A stretch of 64,000 bases of DNA from Amycolatopsis tolypomycina (GCF_900105945.1 NZ_FNSO01000004.1:7010001-7074000), one strand, 5' to 3'. Shown: positions 27,872 to 38,638, counted from the first letter of the stretch. Made by a program: numbers and translations. Notes: generated from the letters alone by a model not told the origin.

Positions 27872-29185
27872 GTGCTCCTCCGCTTTCGGGTGGCCAATCA
27901 CCGCTCGATTCGTGATGAGTGCGAGCTGTCGTTCGTCAGTGCGTCAGCGGGCGACAGCGTGGCACGCGCGACGGCGCTGCGCGACCACGGCCAGGAGATA
28001 TCAGTCCTTCCCATCATCGGGATCTTCGGCGCGAACGCGTCCGGCAAGACGAACCTGTTGAGGGCTCTGTTCGACATGCGAGATGCCGTGCGAACGTCTT
28101 TCGCCGAGTGGGCAACTCAGCCCCGCATCCCACGTCAGCCGTTCAAGCTGGCCCCGGCCTCCACGGACGAGACGACGCTCTACGAAGTTGACTTGATGCT
28201 GGGTGCGAACCCAGTCCGCTACACCTACGGATTCGAACTCTCGGACGAACGGGTGGAGGCGGAATGGCTGCATGCCTATCCCGAGGGTCGACGTGTCGTC
28301 TGGTTCGACCGCGAAGCCGACCGCCCCGACGCCGAGGGTGGTGAGTTCCTCTTCCCCCGCTCCGGCCACGACTCCAGTCACGGTTTCCTGGGGAAGCGGG
28401 ACGTACTCGTGTCCGTCACTCGCCCCAACGCCCTCTTCTTGTCCACCGGCGCCACCCTGAACGACCCTCAGCTCGCCGCTCTGCACAGGTGGTTCGTCGA
28501 CAACCTGTGGATGGTAACCCCCGGGCAGGATGTCAAAGCCAGAAGTGAGTGGACTCAGCGCATGCTGTCCGACCCGAAACGCGGGAAGGACTACCGGAAG
28601 TGGCTCATCGAACTGCTCTCCATCGCTGACCTGGGCATCACCGGAATCGACGTCGACCGTGAAACAGGCGAGGTCGCCCTGCGCCACCGCAGCTCGGACA
28701 ACAGCGATCTCGCACTAGACTTCGTCGGTGAAGAGTCGCTCGGCACCCACTCGTGGTTCGCTTTTCTGGGCCCGATGCTCGCTGTCCTCGACGCCGGCAC
28801 GGTGCTATTGGTGGATGAGCTCGACTCCAGCCTCCACCCCACACTGGCCGCCGAGGTCGTTCGCCTCTTCCAGAACCCGAAGTCCAATCCGCGGGGAGCG
28901 CAACTGCTTTTCACCACCCACGACGCGACGCTGCTCGGCAGCGCGGTCTTGGACCGCCCACTCGCCCGCGAACAGATATGGATCACCTCGAAGAAGACGT
29001 CAGGCGAGACCGAGCTGTATCCACTTGTGGCGGTCGGACCTGGAGACGACGAGGACTTGGAACGTGGATACCTGCGCGGTCGATACGGCGGTTCGCCGCG
29101 GGTCAGTGTGGGCGAGATCGCTCGCGCGCTCATCTGGATCGAGACGGAACGGGATCGCGAGCGGGAGGCGAAGGCGCCGGCGTGA
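27872..29185 (+). CDS. RloA-like AAA ATPase (AbiL-type defence)
   Basis: This is a 437-residue SMC/ABC-like ATPase of the AAA_15/AAA_21 type. The N-terminus (RFRVANHRSIRDECELSF) and Walker A GANASGKT (53-60) are typical, and Walker B is VLLVDELDSSLHP (about 311-323), followed by an H-loop (TTHDATLL). Paired with the RloB-like gene it forms an RloAB/AbiL unit, first named in restriction loci of Campylobacter and resembling the lactococcal abortive-infection system AbiL. GTG 27872 follows GGAGG by six bases; the longer frame from 27542 has no such site. Confidence 0.88.
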   Translation: MLLRFRVANHRSIRDECELSFVSASAGDSVARATALRDHGQEISVLPIIGIFGANASGKTNLLRALFDMRDAVRTSFAEWATQPRIPRQPFKLAPASTDETTLYEVDLMLGANPVRYTYGFELSDERVEAEWLHAYPEGRRVVWFDREADRPDAEGGEFLFPRSGHDSSHGFLGKRDVLVSVTRPNALFLSTGATLNDPQLAALHRWFVDNLWMVTPGQDVKARSEWTQRMLSDPKRGKDYRKWLIELLSIADLGITGIDVDRETGEVALRHRSSDNSDLALDFVGEESLGTHSWFAFLGPMLAVLDAGTVLLVDELDSSLHPTLAAEVVRLFQNPKSNPRGAQLLFTTHDATLLGSAVLDRPLAREQIWITSKKTSGETELYPLVAVGPGDDEDLERGYLRGRYGGSPRVSVGEIARALIWIETERDREREAKAPA

Positions 29186-30021
29186 GTGAGTGGGGCGGGC
29201 AGCAGCGGGCCATGGGCGACCACCAGCCCGAGGCGATGTTGAAGAAACAGAAGAGGCGCAGAGGAAGCAGGGACGACGAGCGGTCACTGATGCCTGCCCG
29301 TCCGGCGGAACACAAGCGGGAGCGGGTTCTTTACATCGCCTGCGAGGGTGAGTCAACCGAGCCCGACTACCTGGACTACCTGGTCAAAAGGTTCGGATCG
29401 GGTGAGCGCACGGGACAGCCGTTTCGGATCGTGCCAGTCTGCAAAGCGAACGGATTTCTACCCCAGCAGGTGGTGGAAGCCGTGCGCCAGTACGCCGCGA
29501 AAGACGAGACCTGGGCCTTGTTTGACCGCGACGACCACAAGCGGATCCCAGAGGCCGTGGAGGATGCAGCGGCCGACGGTACCGAGGTCTGCTTCTCCCA
29601 TCCGTCCTTCGACCTGTGGCTACTACTGCACTTCCAGGCGTTCGGCGGGCGGCAGAGCGGCAACAGCACCAACGTGGTGCACAAACTCCGCCACGCCGAT
29701 CCAGCCTTCAAGCGCTTCGACAAGAAGAACGACAAGAGTGTCCAGGGCCCTCGCCGCCAAGCACTCGAGGGCAGGGCCAAAGCCGCCATCGCGCACGCCA
29801 AGAGTCTCGTCTCACAGTGCGAGCACGGTGCGTGCAAAGCCGGCTACCACAAGGCCACGCCTGTCGACCGCGTCAGCCCTGAGAACCCCGACAACCTACC
29901 GCAGTCACCGCGCAAGTGGGCCGCCCGTTCCGGTCACGCCCTGGACTGCAAGGTCCTGGACAGGGATCCGTCCACCGATGTGTGGCGCCTCCTAGCCAGC
30001 CTGGGCATCGAGGACGACTGA
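29182..30021 (+). CDS. RloB-like protein with Toprim-type fold
   Basis: This is a 279-residue RloB-family protein, the likely effector of the RloA/RloB pair. After a very basic N-terminus ([11 protein letters not shown]) come [19 protein letters not shown] and [14 protein letters not shown]: a conserved glutamate and a D-x-D pair as in Toprim nucleases. [13 protein letters not shown] and the C-terminal positively charged helices are also characteristic. GTG 29182 overlaps the rloA stop (GTGA), so the two genes are translationally coupled. Nuclease activity is an inference from the fold. Confidence 0.85.
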   Translation: MSEWGGQQRAMGDHQPEAMLKKQKRRRGSRDDERSLMPARPAEHKRERVLYIACEGESTEPDYLDYLVKRFGSGERTGQPFRIVPVCKANGFLPQQVVEAVRQYAAKDETWALFDRDDHKRIPEAVEDAAADGTEVCFSHPSFDLWLLLHFQAFGGRQSGNSTNVVHKLRHADPAFKRFDKKNDKSVQGPRRQALEGRAKAAIAHAKSLVSQCEHGACKAGYHKATPVDRVSPENPDNLPQSPRKWAARSGHALDCKVLDRDPSTDVWRLLASLGIEDD

Positions 30022-30124
30022 CAAGGTGGTCCGAAACCAAGGGCTTCGGCCTTTCGACTCGAAGCCCGCCGGGCGTCTACGCTGCCCTGGCACTTCCCCA
30101 CTCATTCCGACGAAGGACCGGCGC

Positions 30125-32737
30125 GTGGCCCGAATCACCCTGCCCCAGCTGGAGCGGCACCTCTTCGCCGCCGCAGACATCCTGCGCGGACGCATGGAGC
30201 CTTCCGATTACCGGGACTACATCTTCGGGATGCTGTTCCTCAAGCGGGCATCCGACGAGTTCCAGCCTGAATGGGAACGCGTCTACCAGGAGCGCTTGAA
30301 GGCAACGGGCAGCAAGACAAAGGCTTTGCAGCGGGCCGACAACCCGGATCACTACCCGCACGTCTTCTACGTCCCGCCACGCGCACGCTGGTGGACGGGT
30401 CCGCACGTGCTCGACCCCGCGGATCCGGAGATGACCGTCCCAGGCATCGAGGGGCTCACCGCGGAAACCAGGGGTCCCGACGGCAAACCCATGGGGGTCG
30501 GAGAGTACCTGGACATTGCGCTCGTTGCCCTGCAGGAAGTCAACTCACGCTTGTCCGGCGTCGCCTCGCACATCCAGTTCAACGCGGTCGCCGGCAACAA
30601 GTCCCGCTTCACCTCGAGCGAGCTGCTCGCGCTGATCAGGCATTTCAGTCTCTATCGGCTCCGCAACGACGACTTCGAGTTTCCGGACATGCTGGGTGCG
30701 GCGTACGAATATCTTCTCGGCCGGTTCGCGGACTCCGCCGGCCAGAGCGGCGGGGAGTTCTACACGCCACGCTCGGTGGTGCGGATGCTGGTACGCCTGG
30801 TTGACCCGCGCCCCATGGACAGAGTCTACGACCCCTGCATGGGCTCCGGCGGAATGCTCATCGCTGCTCGCGAGTACGTCGAGGAGCATGGCGGCAACCC
30901 CGACGAATTGGGCATCTACGGCCAGGACCGCAACCCTGCTTCCTGGTCGATGGCCAGCATGAACATGGTGTTGCACGGCATCCGCAGATTCGACCTCCAG
31001 CACGGCGACACCCTCACCGAGCCGCTTCACCTCGACGAGAACAAACGACTGTCGACCTTCACCAAGGTTCTCTCGAATCCACCGTTCTCCCAGCCGTACG
31101 ACAGGGTGCAAGTGGCGGCGGCCGACGACTTGCACGGAACGCGGATGCGGTGGGGTTGGGCACCCGACAAAGGCAAGAAGGCCGACCTGATGTTCGTCCA
31201 ACACATGGTGTCGGTACTGGAGGAACGGGGTGTGGCTGCAGTCGTCATGCCGCACGGGGTGCTCTTCCGTGGCAGCAAAGAGAAGGATATCCGGGAGAGA
31301 CTCCTTCTCGACGACTGTTTGGAGGCGGTGATCGGACTCGGCCCGAATCTCTTCTACGGTGTCGGTATTCCGGCATGCGTCCTCATCTTGCGGCGTCCGC
31401 ACCGGAAACAACCCGACCGCAGGAAGAAAGTCCTCTTCATCAACGCCGACCGCGAGTTCACGGTGGGTCGCAACCAGAACGAACTGGGCCCCGAACATGT
31501 CGAGAAGATCGTTACGGTGTTCCAGAAAGGAACACCGATTCCGGGCTACTCCCGGTGGGTCGCGAGGGACGATCTGCTCGCCGAGGGCGCCAACCTCAAC
31601 ATCCGTCGCTGGGTGGACAACTCGCCGCCCCCGGAGCCCCAGGACGTGAGGGCGCATCTGTACGGCGGTGTACCGGTCGAAGAGGTGGCGGCGCAAGCCG
31701 AGCTGTTCGGGGCATACGGGGTGGACGCGTCGATGCTGTTCGCTTCGCGGGCCGACGACCCGGACTACTACGACTTCCTCCCCGAAGGGCCGGCGGCCAC
31801 AGTCGATCGCATCGTTGAACAGGCCGCCGCGAAGGAAGCCTCCCTGCGGATCGCGTACGCCAAGTGGTGGAGCAAGGGCTCAGCCCTCTTCGGCAAGCTG
31901 GCAGAGGACGGAGAGCTGATGAACCTGCGGGCAGGAATGCTCGCAAGCTTCACCGAGTCGATCGGCGGCTTGGGTGTCCTCGACGAATATCGCACGGCAG
32001 GCATCATCGCCGACTGGTGGACGCACGCGCGCTACGATATGAGAGCTCTGGCGGCAGGCGGCTTCGGACGCGTCCTCGAAGGTTGGGTCGACTCGACAGA
32101 GGCGATCGTGAAGCCCGCAGAGGGCTCGGTAAGCAGCTCTGGCTCCGCACAGAAGGCGAAGGTGACCGTCTCGGGCGCCGATCGCCGGCGTGCAATGGAC
32201 CAGCCAATCGTCCGTCACCTCATCCCGTACTTCCTCAAGCAGTACGCGGTCGTGGAGGCAGAGGTCGCGGCGGCCGAGGCGATGTACAAAGAGGCGGCGG
32301 ACGCAGTGGCAGCGGCGAAATCGTCACCAGGGGACGGCGAGGACGACGGCTCTGCCACGGAGGAGATCGTCGAGCCGGTCTCGCCCGAAGAGCTGGCTCG
32401 CCTGGAGCTCGAGTTGACATCCTGCAGAAAGACCCGGGCCGCCGCCACGAAGAAGCGCAAGGCGCTGGACGACCACTTCTTGCCTGAGCTGATGGCGGCG
32501 ATGCAGCAGGTCATCTCGGACGAGCAGAAGACCCGGGACGTCGTCCTGGCCGTGGTGGACGAGGACTTGACCGGGCGACTTGACGCAGCGGTCGCTGTGG
32601 GACGACGCGAGCTGACAGCGGTGTTCCAGCGCTGGGAGGAGAAGTACGCAGTGTCGTTGAGCCAACTGGAGGAAGCCAGCGGGACAGCCCAAGGGGAACT
32701 GGAAGATTGGCTCGAGGAGCTGGGCTATGGTCGGTGA
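30125..32737 (+). CDS. hsdM: type I restriction-modification system, DNA methyltransferase HsdM
   Basis: This is the modification subunit (870 aa), which makes N6-methyladenine. An HsdM N-terminal helical domain ([18 protein letters not shown]) is followed by the N6-adenine methyltransferase core with motif [10 protein letters not shown] (about 236-244) and motif IV NPPF (318-321). Unusually long is the C-terminal part, about residues 560-870, with a Lys/Glu/Ala-rich coiled-coil (around 705-800). GTG 30125 follows GAAGGA. The 3' end overlaps hsdS. Confidence 0.93.
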   Translation: MARITLPQLERHLFAAADILRGRMEPSDYRDYIFGMLFLKRASDEFQPEWERVYQERLKATGSKTKALQRADNPDHYPHVFYVPPRARWWTGPHVLDPADPEMTVPGIEGLTAETRGPDGKPMGVGEYLDIALVALQEVNSRLSGVASHIQFNAVAGNKSRFTSSELLALIRHFSLYRLRNDDFEFPDMLGAAYEYLLGRFADSAGQSGGEFYTPRSVVRMLVRLVDPRPMDRVYDPCMGSGGMLIAAREYVEEHGGNPDELGIYGQDRNPASWSMASMNMVLHGIRRFDLQHGDTLTEPLHLDENKRLSTFTKVLSNPPFSQPYDRVQVAAADDLHGTRMRWGWAPDKGKKADLMFVQHMVSVLEERGVAAVVMPHGVLFRGSKEKDIRERLLLDDCLEAVIGLGPNLFYGVGIPACVLILRRPHRKQPDRRKKVLFINADREFTVGRNQNELGPEHVEKIVTVFQKGTPIPGYSRWVARDDLLAEGANLNIRRWVDNSPPPEPQDVRAHLYGGVPVEEVAAQAELFGAYGVDASMLFASRADDPDYYDFLPEGPAATVDRIVEQAAAKEASLRIAYAKWWSKGSALFGKLAEDGELMNLRAGMLASFTESIGGLGVLDEYRTAGIIADWWTHARYDMRALAAGGFGRVLEGWVDSTEAIVKPAEGSVSSSGSAQKAKVTVSGADRRRAMDQPIVRHLIPYFLKQYAVVEAEVAAAEAMYKEAADAVAAAKSSPGDGEDDGSATEEIVEPVSPEELARLELELTSCRKTRAAATKKRKALDDHFLPELMAAMQQVISDEQKTRDVVLAVVDEDLTGRLDAAVAVGRRELTAVFQRWEEKYAVSLSQLEEASGTAQGELEDWLEELGYGR

Positions 32738-33953
32738 GCCTGCAGTTGGCAAGGCCGCTCCCGAGGCAGCCCACTGGAAGTCAATTCCATTGAGGGAGGC
32801 CGGCACATGGCTGTCCGGAGGAACTCCCAGCACAGCAAACCCCGCCTACTGGGGCGGCGAAATTCCGTGGATCAGCGGAGCAAGCCTGAAGAGTTTTCGC
32901 ATCACCGATTCGGAACGTCGACTGACACCGCTCGGCGCAAGGTCCGGTTCACGACTCGTCAGCAAGGGAACAACCTTGTTCGTCGTCCGCGGCATGAGCC
33001 TCAAATCTGAGTTCCGCATCGGTGTCGCGGCGAGGGAAATGGCTTTCGGTCAGGACGTCAAAGCACTGGTCCCCGCCGATGGAATCGATCCGCACTTCCT
33101 CGCCTACACCGTACGTGCGCACACAGATCAAATCTTGCGCATGGTTGAAGATACGAGCCACGGCACGGGGCGCTTGGACACCGACCGCCTCCAAGAACTG
33201 GAGATCAGGATCCCGCCACTGGCCGAACAGCGCCGGATCGTCGCCGCGCACACCGCCGTCGAGCGACGGATCGCAGCGCTCGAGAAGGTGGCGAGCAAGC
33301 GGGCCCAGGTACTCGACGCCCTGGTTGAACAGCTCTTGCGAGCAGGCGGCGGGTTGATTTTTCCGCTCAAGGAAGCAGGCGTATCCATCGACGCGGGCAT
33401 CACCCTCGGATCCCACCGCGCACCGAGTCTTCGACCAGCGGGGTATTTGCGCGTTGCCAACGTTCGCAAAGGCTGGATCGAAGGGGACATCGCCCTACTG
33501 GAGGCGATGGAACGCGACCACCACCGCTACTCGTTGAAATCCGGCGACCTCCTCGTAGTGGAAGGACACGCAGACCCCGAGCAGATCGGGCGTTGCGCAG
33601 TCGCCGGAGCCGACCAAGTCGGCCTCCTCTACCAGAACCACCTTTTCCGGCTTCGTTTCGAAGATGTCCTACCAGAGTTCGCGATGCTGTGGCTCAACTC
33701 GCGCGCCGTACGCAGCTACTGGAAATCCCAGTGCGCCACCAGTTCCGGATTGTACACAATCAACTCGAGATTACTGGAAAACGTTCCATTTCCCCGCGTC
33801 GGACGCAAGGAACAGGAGCGCGTTGTCGGCGTGTGGAAGGCAGAAAGTTACGCTGCGAGCTTGCTGAACCAGCACATCGACAAGCTACGCAAGGTGCAAC
33901 GAGGCGTTGTCGAAGACCTGCTCACCGGAGTCTCGAAAGCGCACGTCGCCTGA
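32727..33953 (+). CDS. hsdS: type I restriction-modification system, specificity subunit HsdS
   Basis: This 408-residue subunit reads the two halves of the DNA recognition site. Two target-recognition domains are visible: TRD1 (about 16-150; [17 protein letters not shown]...IPWISG) and TRD2 (about 215-360; [10 protein letters not shown]...[12 protein letters not shown]). Each is followed by a conserved helix ([21 protein letters not shown] and the C-terminal [19 protein letters not shown]). The ATG lies inside the end of hsdM (11-bp overlap). TRDs are the most variable part of such systems, so the target site cannot be predicted here. Confidence 0.93.
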   Translation: MVGEPAVGKAAPEAAHWKSIPLREAGTWLSGGTPSTANPAYWGGEIPWISGASLKSFRITDSERRLTPLGARSGSRLVSKGTTLFVVRGMSLKSEFRIGVAAREMAFGQDVKALVPADGIDPHFLAYTVRAHTDQILRMVEDTSHGTGRLDTDRLQELEIRIPPLAEQRRIVAAHTAVERRIAALEKVASKRAQVLDALVEQLLRAGGGLIFPLKEAGVSIDAGITLGSHRAPSLRPAGYLRVANVRKGWIEGDIALLEAMERDHHRYSLKSGDLLVVEGHADPEQIGRCAVAGADQVGLLYQNHLFRLRFEDVLPEFAMLWLNSRAVRSYWKSQCATSSGLYTINSRLLENVPFPRVGRKEQERVVGVWKAESYAASLLNQHIDKLRKVQRGVVEDLLTGVSKAHVA

Positions 33954-34071
33954 ACGGGGCCGGACTTCACACCTCGCGCAGACCTACATATCCGGCCAAC
34001 CTAGCACCTGAATGGAGAGTTTGCCCGTACGCTGCAGGACGACACCCGGGCGGGCAAACGAGGGCGGGAAT

Positions 34072-37000
34072 TTGGCATTGAGCGGACAACAGCAACCGAA
34101 GCGAACTGCGTCGGAGTACGCGGGGCCGGAGTACGTCAACACCGAGAAGCCCCTGATCGAGCAGCTGATCAGGCTGGGGTGGGAGCACCTGGAAGGAGGC
34201 CCACCCGGACAGCCTGTCGGCAGTCCGGCGCCGTCCCAGCGGCCGACCTTCGAACAGGTCGTGTACGAGGACCGCTTCCGGGTCGCCGTGGCGCGGATCA
34301 ACCCGGCTCCCCAAGGTGGCGGCACTTGGTTGACCTCCGCCCAGCTCGATCGTCTCCTCTCCCTCGTGCTCGGCACGGCCCCGGGTCAAGGCCCCGCCGA
34401 GCGTGGCGTTGCAGCCAACCTCGCCGTGACCAAACTGCTGCGCGAGGGCGTCAACGCCCGCACCTTGCCGGGGTGGCAGAAGGGCGACCCCGAGCATGTC
34501 CAGCTCGTCGACTGGGAAGGGGAGAACGGCGGACGTAACGACCTGTTGGCGGTCAGCCAGTTTCGCGTGGACCGGAAGGACAAGTCCCACCTCACCCCGG
34601 ATCTGGTGCTTTTCGTCAACGGCCTGCCCTGGGTCGTCATCGAGTGCAAGGCACCGCTCACGTCGGGATCGGACAGCAGGGCTTCCCTGGATGACGCGGT
34701 AGGTCAAGTCTGTCGCTACGCAAGCCTGGAATCGCCGGCACCAGTCGCCGAATTCACCCGTTATGCGCAGATTCTCATCGGTACCGACCGCACCTACGCC
34801 GAACTCGGCACCGTTACCTCGACTCCCGAGTACTTCACCCCATGGCGTACGACCGAGCCCGCACCCGCCGACGGCTGCGATACGGACATGGCGATCATGG
34901 CCGTCGGCGTACTTACCCCGGCGCATCTGCTCACTTTGGTGCGGGATTTCACCACCGAGCGCGGCCTGGGCGGCCGCACGCTCAAGGTCGTCGGCCGCTA
35001 CCAGCAGTTCCGGGCGGTGCTGAAGCTCGCCCGTGCGCTGCGCGAACGTACGGCGTCGATCGCGGCGGGGCATGACGCCGGCCAGCGGGGCGGAGTCGTC
35101 TGGCACACCCAGGGCTCCGGCAAGAGCCTCACCATGGCCTTCCTCGTGCGCCACCTCAGAAGCAGCCATGAACTGAAGAAGCACAAGGTCGTCGTCGTCA
35201 CCGACCGGATCGACCTTGAGAAGCAGATCCTGGGCTCCATGGCCGCAGCCGAGGAGACTGTCTATCGCGCCGAGGGAGTCGCGGACGCTCGCGCAAACCT
35301 CGCCGTGCCGGTGCCGGACGTCGTCATGGTGATGCTCCAGAAGGCGCAGCGTGATGACACTGCCTACGACGGAAGCGACGAGAGGCTGGGGACCGAGGAC
35401 GGCGGAGAGGACACCCACGTCCAAATCCAGGCGGTGAACTCCAGTCCCTACGTCGTGGTCCTGGTCGACGAGGCGCACCGAGGCCAGGACAAGTGGTTGC
35501 ACGCCCGGCTCCGCGCCCTGCTGCCCAACGCCGTCCTCGTAGGTTTCACGGGCACTCCCATCATCAGAGGTGCGCGCAAGAAGACCGAGGACATCTTTGG
35601 GGCACTCGTCGATACATACACGCTTCGCGATGCGGAACAGGACCGATCCGTCGTTCCAGTGCGCTACGAAGCATACGAAGTACCGCTGGAAGTCGTCGAA
35701 AAGGCCGCTCTGGACGCCAAGTTCGACGAACAGGTTCCCGCCGACCCTCAGCAGCGCACACGCGTACTGCGGAAGTTTGCGCGCCAGCGAGAGATTCTGG
35801 AAGCGCCCTCCGTGATCGCGGACAAGGCCGACTACATGCTGCGACACTGGGCGATCAACGCACTGCCTGACCGGTTCGGCGCCCAGCTTGTGGCAGTTTC
35901 CCGCCGTGCCGCTGTCCGTTACCGGGCTGCCCTGCTCTCCGCCCGCGACCGATTGGTCGACCAGCTCGACGCGCTCGACCCCGTCCTGCGCCACGACCCG
36001 GCAGCGGTGCTCGGCACCGACGAGGAGACACGAAACCTCCTCACGATACTGCCGCACCGTGACGTCCTCGCCTCGATCGATGCCGCCGTGGTGATCCACG
36101 GCGACAACCGGAAAGACCCCCGGGAATGGCGGGACTGGACTTTGAAGACCCGGCAAGACGCGTACATCAAGCGTTTCAAGGAAGGCCTCGGCAACCCGCT
36201 TGACGCCGCGCTCGACCCCTCGTGGGACGTGGACCCACGTGGCATGCTCGGCCAGGGGCTTCCCTTGTCCGGCGTACCCATGACTGACGTGTGGCTGGCA
36301 GACAACGTGGTCGGCTCGGAGGAGCGCGACAGCCGTGGGGGCGCTGACGGCGACGATCGGCAATCCTCTGAGCCGCTGGCTTTCCTCGTCGTTCAGTCGA
36401 TGCTGCTCACCGGCTTCGACGCACCCGTCGAACAGGTGCTCTACCTGGACTGCGCCCTCTCTGGAGTGGGACTCCTGCAAGCGGTGGCCCGTACCAACCG
36501 GCCCTATCCCCGTAAGAGGTGGGGGCTGGTGGTCGACTTCATCGGCATCGGCCCCGACCTAGCGAGTTCCCTGCGTGCCTACGAGCAGCACCACCTACGT
36601 GAGGTCTACGGCTACCAGAACGTCACCGCCGATCACCTCAGCCGGGACTTCGAGGGAAGTCAGCCCACCGGCGACGGCTTTCTCCTCCAGGCGGATGCCT
36701 CTGCCGATCGGCTCCTCAAAGATCTGCACGACTCCGTCGCTCGCTTCCTCGAAGGGCGAAAGCTCGCGTCGTACGATGCACACGGCACCGTCACCCTCGC
36801 CGACGATCAGCGCCGCGAGGACCTTCTCGACCTGCTGGCCGATCCGCTGAAGCGGGGCGAGTTCGACGAACTGGCGCGAGACTTCCTGGAAGCACTCGGA
36901 GCTGTTCTGCCCCGGCCGTACGCACTCGTCTACGAGCGGCTCGCAGGCCACGTCGGAGAGGTTCAGTACCTCGCACGGCAGAGGTACATGGACGGGCGCG

Positions 37001-37662
37001 ACGAGTTCAGTCCGCGCCGATACGCGGCGAAGGTGCGCAGGCTCATCGCCGACCACCTCCGGGTCACCGGTGTCGAGCTGCGGATTCCTCCCGTGGAGCT
37101 GACCGCGCCCAACTTCTTCGAACGCGTCGACGCCAACCCTGACGCACGCGCAAGGACCCACTACATGGTGAGCCGGCTGCGAACGCACATCACTGCCAAC
37201 CTCGGCGCCGATCGGGCTCGCTACGAACTGTTCAGCCGCCGGCTGGAAGAGATCGTGCAACGGATGCACCAGGACTTCGAGCAGGCCGCAACCGAGCTCG
37301 CACGACTCGTGGGTGACGTCACCGAGGGCGTCAAGGAGTCGGGCCCAAGCCTCAACCCGCGGACCGAGGGACCGGTGTACCGCTCACTGGTGAGCGGGTT
37401 GGAGCAACTTGGTGCGATCCCCGTGCCCGCGGAGGATGATCTGACCTGGGTGGCACGTGAACTCTCCGCAGACATAGCCAGGCTCGTGAGAGACCCCCTC
37501 TTTCCCGCTCAGGCCGATTCCCGCAACGACTTGCGCAAAGAACTCCGCCAGAAGGTTGCCAAACACCTCCGCGTGGAATGGGAGGAAACCGCGGACATGG
37601 CAGCGGGACTTCTGGAGCTCGCCGTGCAGCGATATGACGACTTTCGCCGTTATGGGGGGTGA
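34072..37662 (+). CDS. hsdR: type I restriction-modification system, endonuclease/translocase HsdR
   Basis: This is the restriction subunit of about 1,196 residues. An N-terminal PD-(D/E)xK nuclease domain ends in LPWVVIECKAP (about 184-194), followed by the SF2 translocase with Walker A TQGSGKS (about 346), the DEAH box VLVDEAHRG (about 464) and GFTGTPI (motif III). LAFLVVQSMLLTGFDAP and QAVARTNRPYP (motifs V and VI) follow. The start is uncertain: TTG 34072 or 34078, behind AGGGCGGGA, are favoured over ATG 34012, which has no ribosome binding site. 118 bases separate it from hsdS. Confidence 0.92.
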   Translation: MALSGQQQPKRTASEYAGPEYVNTEKPLIEQLIRLGWEHLEGGPPGQPVGSPAPSQRPTFEQVVYEDRFRVAVARINPAPQGGGTWLTSAQLDRLLSLVLGTAPGQGPAERGVAANLAVTKLLREGVNARTLPGWQKGDPEHVQLVDWEGENGGRNDLLAVSQFRVDRKDKSHLTPDLVLFVNGLPWVVIECKAPLTSGSDSRASLDDAVGQVCRYASLESPAPVAEFTRYAQILIGTDRTYAELGTVTSTPEYFTPWRTTEPAPADGCDTDMAIMAVGVLTPAHLLTLVRDFTTERGLGGRTLKVVGRYQQFRAVLKLARALRERTASIAAGHDAGQRGGVVWHTQGSGKSLTMAFLVRHLRSSHELKKHKVVVVTDRIDLEKQILGSMAAAEETVYRAEGVADARANLAVPVPDVVMVMLQKAQRDDTAYDGSDERLGTEDGGEDTHVQIQAVNSSPYVVVLVDEAHRGQDKWLHARLRALLPNAVLVGFTGTPIIRGARKKTEDIFGALVDTYTLRDAEQDRSVVPVRYEAYEVPLEVVEKAALDAKFDEQVPADPQQRTRVLRKFARQREILEAPSVIADKADYMLRHWAINALPDRFGAQLVAVSRRAAVRYRAALLSARDRLVDQLDALDPVLRHDPAAVLGTDEETRNLLTILPHRDVLASIDAAVVIHGDNRKDPREWRDWTLKTRQDAYIKRFKEGLGNPLDAALDPSWDVDPRGMLGQGLPLSGVPMTDVWLADNVVGSEERDSRGGADGDDRQSSEPLAFLVVQSMLLTGFDAPVEQVLYLDCALSGVGLLQAVARTNRPYPRKRWGLVVDFIGIGPDLASSLRAYEQHHLREVYGYQNVTADHLSRDFEGSQPTGDGFLLQADASADRLLKDLHDSVARFLEGRKLASYDAHGTVTLADDQRREDLLDLLADPLKRGEFDELARDFLEALGAVLPRPYALVYERLAGHVGEVQYLARQRYMDGRDEFSPRRYAAKVRRLIADHLRVTGVELRIPPVELTAPNFFERVDANPDARARTHYMVSRLRTHITANLGADRARYELFSRRLEEIVQRMHQDFEQAATELARLVGDVTEGVKESGPSLNPRTEGPVYRSLVSGLEQLGAIPVPAEDDLTWVARELSADIARLVRDPLFPAQADSRNDLRKELRQKVAKHLRVEWEETADMAAGLLELAVQRYDDFRRYGG

Positions 37663-38453
37663 TCACGCCAGCCGGAGTGGCGTGGAGAGCTTCTGTCAGT
37701 GCCGGATGGTACGAATGCCGGGTGAGCTTGACCGTCCAGTCCGCCCTTGCGTCACTTCCCATGCCCAGGGAGTGGACGTGGCGCGTCGTCGTCCGACCGC
37801 GGCGCCGGACGCTGGGGATCGAGGTTCAGGAGGATGGTGGTCTGCTCTTCGCTGTGCCGCCGGACGCCGATCCGCAGGCGGTCGCCGACGCTGTACTTGC
37901 TCGGCTGTCGCGCCTCGCCGATGAGGTCAGCTCGCGCAAACGCAGAGGAGGACAGCCGATCAAAGCACTGGTGGGCGGCGCCGGCTTTGCGTACCTCGGG
38001 CGCCACCACCGGTTGAAGGTCATAACCGCCGAGCCCGGTCGGCGGGTGCGACTGCACCAAGGCTGGCTGGAACTTCCAGACACAGGATCTCCGCACCAGG
38101 GCGCTCGCTTGATAGCCGAGTGGTACGCCGCGCGGGGCAGCCGTTGGGTGACTGCCCGCGTGGCGCCCTTGGCCGAACGCACTGGCGTCACCCCGAGAGA
38201 AGTGGTCGTCCGGGAACTCGGTGAGCGCTGGGGGGCTTGCGCGCCCGACGGCTCCATCGCTCTGCATTGGGCACTGATGCAGCTGCCGACGAGTTTGGTG
38301 GACCTGGTCCTCGTCCACGAACTGACACACCTGAAGGTCCCTGCTCACGGCGCCGCGTTCCGGCACAGGATGCGCATGGTGCTCGGGGACCTGGAGTCGC
38401 TGGAGCGCCGCTTCGCACTGGCTGAACCAGACCTTTGGCGAGGAGCCGTCTGA
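37659..38453 (+). CDS. YgjP-like (M48-type) metallopeptidase
   Basis: This is a 264-residue protein with the DUF45/YgjP fold. The zinc site is HELTH (220-224) with a third histidine in PAHGAAFRHRM; the segment ELGERWGACAPDGSIALHWALMQLP just before it is diagnostic. Such genes often follow hsdR, and here GTG 37659 overlaps the hsdR stop (GTGA). Whether it helps assemble, process or regulate the restriction complex is unknown. An internal start (GTG near 37720) would drop a non-conserved N-terminus. Confidence 0.85.
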   Translation: MITPAGVAWRASVSAGWYECRVSLTVQSALASLPMPREWTWRVVVRPRRRTLGIEVQEDGGLLFAVPPDADPQAVADAVLARLSRLADEVSSRKRRGGQPIKALVGGAGFAYLGRHHRLKVITAEPGRRVRLHQGWLELPDTGSPHQGARLIAEWYAARGSRWVTARVAPLAERTGVTPREVVVRELGERWGACAPDGSIALHWALMQLPTSLVDLVLVHELTHLKVPAHGAAFRHRMRMVLGDLESLERRFALAEPDLWRGAV

Positions 38454-38512
38454 GTTGTCAGACGTGGCAACCTGGGCAGGGCGGAGCTGCGACCAAACGG
38501 AACGGCCGCGGA

Positions 38513-38638
38513 TCAGTACTCGAGCCCCGGCACCAGTGCTGTGGCGGCTGTGCCCCGCGATTCCGCGGCACCGGGGAAGTCCGCCGCGAGCAGGGTGTCC
38601 AGTGCGGTGCGCTCGTTCGGCGTGAGCGGGCGGGCCAT
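38513..38638 (-). CDS. short, probably truncated gene at the island edge
   Basis: The ATG at 38638 overlaps the stop of the HEPN gene (TGATG), and the frame ends after 41 residues ([21 protein letters not shown]...). The N-terminus resembles a family of longer actinobacterial proteins that continue with a Cys-rich CGCGCP-like motif; that part is missing here, and the following DNA does not encode it in any frame. The break lies at the junction with the restriction island, so the island or a rearrangement may have cut the gene. The homology is from memory and unverified. Confidence 0.4.

Noticed and set aside
33967..36480. 837-codon open frame antisense to hsdR
   Set aside because: Its protein has no recognisable domain and mirrors the codon structure of hsdR, whose nuclease and helicase motifs are unmistakable.
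27395..38512. Possible prophage or integrative element with att sites
   Set aside because: No integrase, tRNA target, or direct repeats common to both edges were found by eye; the term island is used only for content and composition.
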